NCBI GenBank assembly: GCA_019118545.1
Contig: DWYT01000104.1
Coordinates: 1-41,506, forward strand
DNA: 41,506 nt
DNA from: Candidatus Mediterraneibacter merdavium
Lineage (GTDB): Bacteria; Bacillota; Clostridia; Lachnospirales; Lachnospiraceae
Direction of reading: 5' to 3'
Each line of letters begins with the position of its first letter. Within the stretch, counting starts at the first letter, position 1. The notes under the pieces are model-generated. The model was not told where the DNA came from, ran no database searches, and worked only from the letters and a program-made list of their open reading frames with translations. Below are positions 38,668-41,506 of this stretch, in pieces. Both the position numbers and the translations under genes were made by a program.

Positions 38668-39425
38668 TGGCATTACTGGATGTGAAAAATCTCGGTATCT
38701 CATTCGGCGGTCTCCGGGCGGTGAACGCATTTGACATATCGATCGAAAAGGAAGAGCTGTACGGTCTCATAGGACCGAACGGCGCGGGGAAGACAACAGT
38801 ATTCAACCTGCTGACAGGCGTGTATAGGCCGGACAGCGGCAAGGTCCTTCTGGACGGGCAGGACATTACGGGGAAGAAAACCATCGACATCAGCAAAGCT
38901 GGCGTGGCGAGGACATTTCAGAATATCCGCCTGTTCAAGAAGTTGAGCGTACTGGATAATGTGAAGGTGGGGCTCCACAACAAGCATCATTATTCCACGC
39001 TGGAAGGTATCTTAAGACTGCCAAATTACCGCAGGATAGAGCGGGAGATGGATGAGCAGGCGATGGAGCTGTTAAAGGTCTTTCATCTGGAGGATGTAGC
39101 TCTCGTAGACGCAGCAAATCTTCCCTACGGGCAGCAGAGGAGACTGGAGATTGCGAGGGCGCTCGCCACAGAGCCGAAACTCCTGCTCCTAGATGAACCG
39201 GCAGCAGGCATGAACCCCAATGAGACGGGAGAACTGATGGAGATGATCCGCTTTGTGCGGGAGCATTTCCACATGACGATCCTGCTCATTGAACACGACA
39301 TGAAACTGGTAAGTGGAATCTGCGAAAGGCTGACCGTGCTGAACTTCGGGGAAGTCCTCGCGCAGGGCGAGACAGCGGAAGTGTTAAATGATCCGCAGGT
39401 CATCACCGCGTATCTTGGAGAATAG
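38667..39425 (+). CDS. livG: Branched-chain amino acid ABC transporter ATP-binding protein LivG
   Basis: The 252-aa ATPase has Walker A GPNGAGKTTVFN (about residue 35), Q-loop RTFQNIRLF, signature LPYGQQRRLEIARAL (the LSGGQ is degenerate as PYGQQ, normal for LivG), Walker B KLLLLDEPAAGMNP and switch His in LLIEHDMKLV. It energises the liv importer with LivF. The start overlaps the livM stop, with AAAGGAGG at 38649-38656. Confidence 0.94.
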   Translation: MALLDVKNLGISFGGLRAVNAFDISIEKEELYGLIGPNGAGKTTVFNLLTGVYRPDSGKVLLDGQDITGKKTIDISKAGVARTFQNIRLFKKLSVLDNVKVGLHNKHHYSTLEGILRLPNYRRIEREMDEQAMELLKVFHLEDVALVDAANLPYGQQRRLEIARALATEPKLLLLDEPAAGMNPNETGELMEMIRFVREHFHMTILLIEHDMKLVSGICERLTVLNFGEVLAQGETAEVLNDPQVITAYLGE

Positions 39426-39438
39426 GAGGAGATCTGTC

Positions 39439-40149
39439 ATGGCAATGCTTGAAGTAAAAGATCTGGAAGTATATTACGGCGTGATTCAGGCGATAAGAGG
39501 AATCTCCTTTACGGTAGAGCAAGGAGAGGTCATCGCCCTGATCGGGGCAAACGGCGCAGGGAAGACAACGACCCTTCACACGGTCACAGGACTGCTTTCA
39601 CCCAAGAGCGGTCACGTGATGTTCGAAGGGAAAGACATCACAAAAGTGCCCGCCCACAAGATCGTTTCCATGGGGATGGCGCACGTCCCTGAGGGACGCC
39701 GTGTTTTTGCGGAGCTGAGCGTGTATGAAAATCTCAAGATGGGCGCATACACGAGAAAAGATAAAAATGAGATCGAGGAAAGCTTAAAGAGTATTTATAA
39801 AAGATTTCCCCGTCTGGAGGAGAGAAAGAACCAGATGGCAGGGACATTAAGCGGCGGCGAACAGCAGATGCTGGCAATGGGGCGCGCGCTGATGTCAAAG
39901 CCGAAGATCATCCTCATGGATGAGCCGTCCATGGGACTTTCACCGATCATGGTAAATGAAATCTTCGACATCATCCGCTCTGTCAGCGAGAGCGGAACAA
40001 CGGTGCTCCTTGTGGAGCAGAACGCGAAGAAGGCGCTGTCCATCGCGGACAGGGCATATGTCCTTGAGACAGGAAGCATTGTTCTGGAAGGAAAGGCAAA
40101 GGACCTTCTTGAGGATGATTCCATTAAGAAAGCATATCTGGGAGAGTAG
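39439..40149 (+). CDS. livF: Branched-chain amino acid ABC transporter ATP-binding protein LivF
   Basis: The 236-aa ATPase shows Walker A GANGAGKTTTLH, signature TLSGGEQQMLAMGRALMS, Walker B KIILMDEPSMGLSP and the histidine-lacking switch LLVEQNAKKAL, which is usual for LivF. It heterodimerises with LivG. Start chosen at the ATG with AGGAGGA upstream, 13 bp after livG. Confidence 0.94.
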   Translation: MAMLEVKDLEVYYGVIQAIRGISFTVEQGEVIALIGANGAGKTTTLHTVTGLLSPKSGHVMFEGKDITKVPAHKIVSMGMAHVPEGRRVFAELSVYENLKMGAYTRKDKNEIEESLKSIYKRFPRLEERKNQMAGTLSGGEQQMLAMGRALMSKPKIILMDEPSMGLSPIMVNEIFDIIRSVSESGTTVLLVEQNAKKALSIADRAYVLETGSIVLEGKAKDLLEDDSIKKAYLGE

Positions 40150-40245
40150 AGTCTCAAAGAAGTGGACAGTGTACTTTGTCCGGCGGTTTACCGGTATCAA
40201 AGGCGGGCATATATGGATGTATATAGATATGAGGAGGCGCATCTT

Positions 40246-40869
40246 ATGAAAAATATCGTGATCACCATTTCAAGACAGTACGGCAGCGGCGGTAAGACCA
40301 TCGCCGCGATGCTGGCAAAGGAGCTTGGCGTCAACTGTTACAGCAGGGAGATTCTGCGTATGGCGTCGGAAGACAGCGGCATTAACGAACAGCTCTTCGG
40401 TATGACGGATGAGAAGATGCGTCATGCCGGATGGTTCCGCCTCCTGAGCAGGCCGTATGAGGGCGAACTGCTTCCGCCGGAGGACAAAGGATTTACATCT
40501 GACGACAACCTGTTTAACTATCAGGCGAAGGTCATCAAGGATCTGGCGGCGAAAGAGTCCTGCGTCATCATCGGAAGATGCGCGGACTATGTGCTCAAAG
40601 ATTATCCGAACGTGATGAGCGTGTTCATCCACGCGGACAAGAAATTCTGTCTGGAACGCGCTATGGAACGCCACAGCATGAGCGAAAAAGAGATGAAGAA
40701 ATTCATCGAGAGAACCGACATGTACAGGGCGGACTTTTACACCTACCACACAGGACACGAATGGGCCGACGCACGGAATTACGATCTCTGCCTCAACAGC
40801 GGGAAACTCGGGTTTGAGAAATGCGTGGAAGAGATTAAGGCATATATGAAGATACGGTTTGCAGAATAA
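40246..40869 (+). CDS. Cytidylate kinase-like family protein
   Basis: The 207-aa protein resembles the cytidylate kinase-like group common in Clostridia, distinct from true Cmk. It has a P-loop-like ITISRQYGSGGKTIAAMLAKELG at the start, then YSREILRMASEDSGI, and IIGRCADYVL and MERHSMSEKEMKKFIERTDMYRADFYTYHTGHEW segments in the second half. A nucleotide or small-molecule phosphorylation role is possible, but the substrate is unknown. The gene follows livF by 96 bp and probably is in the same transcript. Start set by the GAGGAGG box at 40231-40237. A long structured 3' region follows. Confidence 0.85.
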   Translation: MKNIVITISRQYGSGGKTIAAMLAKELGVNCYSREILRMASEDSGINEQLFGMTDEKMRHAGWFRLLSRPYEGELLPPEDKGFTSDDNLFNYQAKVIKDLAAKESCVIIGRCADYVLKDYPNVMSVFIHADKKFCLERAMERHSMSEKEMKKFIERTDMYRADFYTYHTGHEWADARNYDLCLNSGKLGFEKCVEEIKAYMKIRFAE

Positions 40870-40900
40870 GAACGCGGATTTGTCGGGGACGATTAAACAC

Positions 40901-41042
40901 CAGCCGCAGAGACAAATATCCCTCACGGACACATTTTCATTCGGGTCACGACGCAAGGGTACATAGGAGCGCAAAGTACGCGCTCCAAATACCCGCGCCG
41001 TTCTACGGTCCGCTCGGGATACATGTCTCTGCGGCTGTTTTT
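40901..41042 (+). ncRNA. 142-nt structured RNA element or complex terminator
   Basis: Read rightward the region folds into nested stems: P1 14 bp (40901-40914 with 41024-41037, perfect), P2 6 bp (40917-40922 with 41016-41021) plus 5 bp (40926-40930 with 41008-41012), P3 5 bp (40957-40961 with 40990-40994), and P4 7 bp (40966-40972 with 40980-40986). Unpaired segments of about 26 and 13 nt flank P3, the latter with a CCG/CGG mini-hairpin. P1 is followed by five U residues, so it can end transcription. It follows the cytidylate-kinase-like gene. It could be a terminator with an inserted domain or an independent RNA. Stretch 41043-41176 shows only AT-rich upstream sequence of the next gene. Confidence 0.5.
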
Positions 41043-41176
41043 AATCCCGCGACAATTCGCGGTTGGCAGGGGATTTCCCGTTGCTTTGTGCTTGTGGAGG
41101 GCAAGGGTGGGGAGTATAATAAAAAGTATAAAAGTCGGATTCGGTAATTTGGAATTGGTAGACGGGAGATCATAGT

Positions 41177-41506
41177 ATGTGGGTATGTCCTAAATGCAAC
41201 AGAGAATTTAAGAGGAACAATCAGTCCCATTACTGTGGGGAGGCTCCGAAAACTATTGAAGAGTGGATCATACAGCAAGAGTAGCCGTTACAGAATTATT
41301 TCTTAAAACTCCATCAAGTGATCCGGGATGTTATTCCCGATATTAAACAGAGAATTGCGTGGAGTATGCCGACATATGGTGAAAAGGAGATTGTTGTGCA
41401 ATTTTCTGCCTGTAAAGATCATGCCAGTCTTTATGTTGGGGAGAAGGCGATAGAGCATTTTGGCGCAGACCTGCGCGGATATGAATGTAAAAAGTCGGCT
41501 GTTTAT
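41177..41506 (+). pseudogene. DUF1801/YdhG-like protein with zinc-binding N-terminus, broken by in-frame TAG
   Basis: The frame from ATG at 41177 encodes a short zinc-binding segment (MWVCPKCNREFKRN, then HYCGEAP) and a helix TIEEWIIQQE before TAG at 41282-41284. Beyond the stop, the same frame goes on as a DUF1801-like domain: LKLHQVIRDVIPDIKQRIAWSMPTYGEKE then LYVGEKAIEHFGADLRGYE. Intact relatives have the zinc segment and domain in one chain, so a single nonsense codon at position 36 has probably broken the gene; a sequencing error is the other reading. There is no frameshift. The 3' end is cut by the window. A weak GGGAGA box lies upstream. Confidence 0.7.

Overview
The window looks like chromosome from an anaerobic, gut-type member of the Clostridia, most likely a Lachnospiraceae relative. 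This is inferred from the strong AGGAGG-type ribosome binding sites, moderate GC content, family membership of the genes (an Rpn nuclease with GLAEGK repeats, a YerC/TrpR-like regulator, YheO-like PAS regulators) and a gene set typical of amino-acid and purine fermenters. No rRNA, tRNA, CRISPR array or intact insertion sequence was seen.

Left edge (1-2000): an Rpn/PD-(D/E)XK nuclease gene with a repeat-built tail, a 24-bp stem with G:U wobbles that favour the plus-strand RNA, and an orphan HicB-type antitoxin gene.

Core (about 2000-25100): a near-complete purine/urate catabolic and selenium-dependent molybdenum hydroxylase locus, equivalent to the E. coli ygeW-ygeX-ygeY-hyuA-yqeA-ygfJ-yqeB-yqeC-ygfK-ssnA-xdhD region but arranged as two diverging arms. 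The leftward arm encodes a PAS/HTH regulator, diaminopropionate ammonia-lyase (dpaL/ygeX), the YgeY hydrolase, the YgeW carbamoyltransferase, a RidA-type deaminase and carbamate kinase. The rightward arm encodes SsnA amidohydrolase, an NCS2 purine permease, YgfK, a dihydropyrimidinase/hydantoinase, YqeC, a YqeB-MocA fusion, a multi-cluster ferredoxin, a two-domain xanthine dehydrogenase, a ModE-like regulator and a molybdate transporter (modABC). The inferred logic is purine import, hydroxylation by a Se/Mo enzyme, ring opening by amidohydrolases, breakdown through diaminopropionate, and ATP recovery from carbamoyl phosphate. Between the arms lie two divergent promoters flanking twin copies of a 15-bp pseudo-palindrome spaced exactly 20 bp. 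A separate perfect 11-bp-arm palindrome overlaps the modABC promoter.

Middle (25000-33300): a MATE exporter, a small hypothetical gene, a 77-bp tandem repeat array capped by a long hairpin, an orphan NMT1/SsuA-like binding lipoprotein, and a sucrose-type module (GH32 hydrolase, PTS IIBCA permease, divergent AraC regulator).

Right part (33400-41506): a zinc-ribbon/Lys-Ala-Pro-repeat/membrane/acidic-tail protein, a small TTG-start gene, a PHP phosphoesterase, a TrpR-like regulator, a liv branched-chain amino-acid ABC operon lacking its binding protein, a cytidylate-kinase-like protein, a 142-nt structured RNA or complex terminator, and a DUF1801-type gene broken by an in-frame TAG and cut by the window end.

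The strongest candidates for undescribed biology are the regulatory DNA and RNA structures of the purine locus (twin operators, the switch-like ygeW leader, the 186-bp nested inverted repeat) and the structured element at 40901-41042. All functions are read from sequence motifs without database searches.
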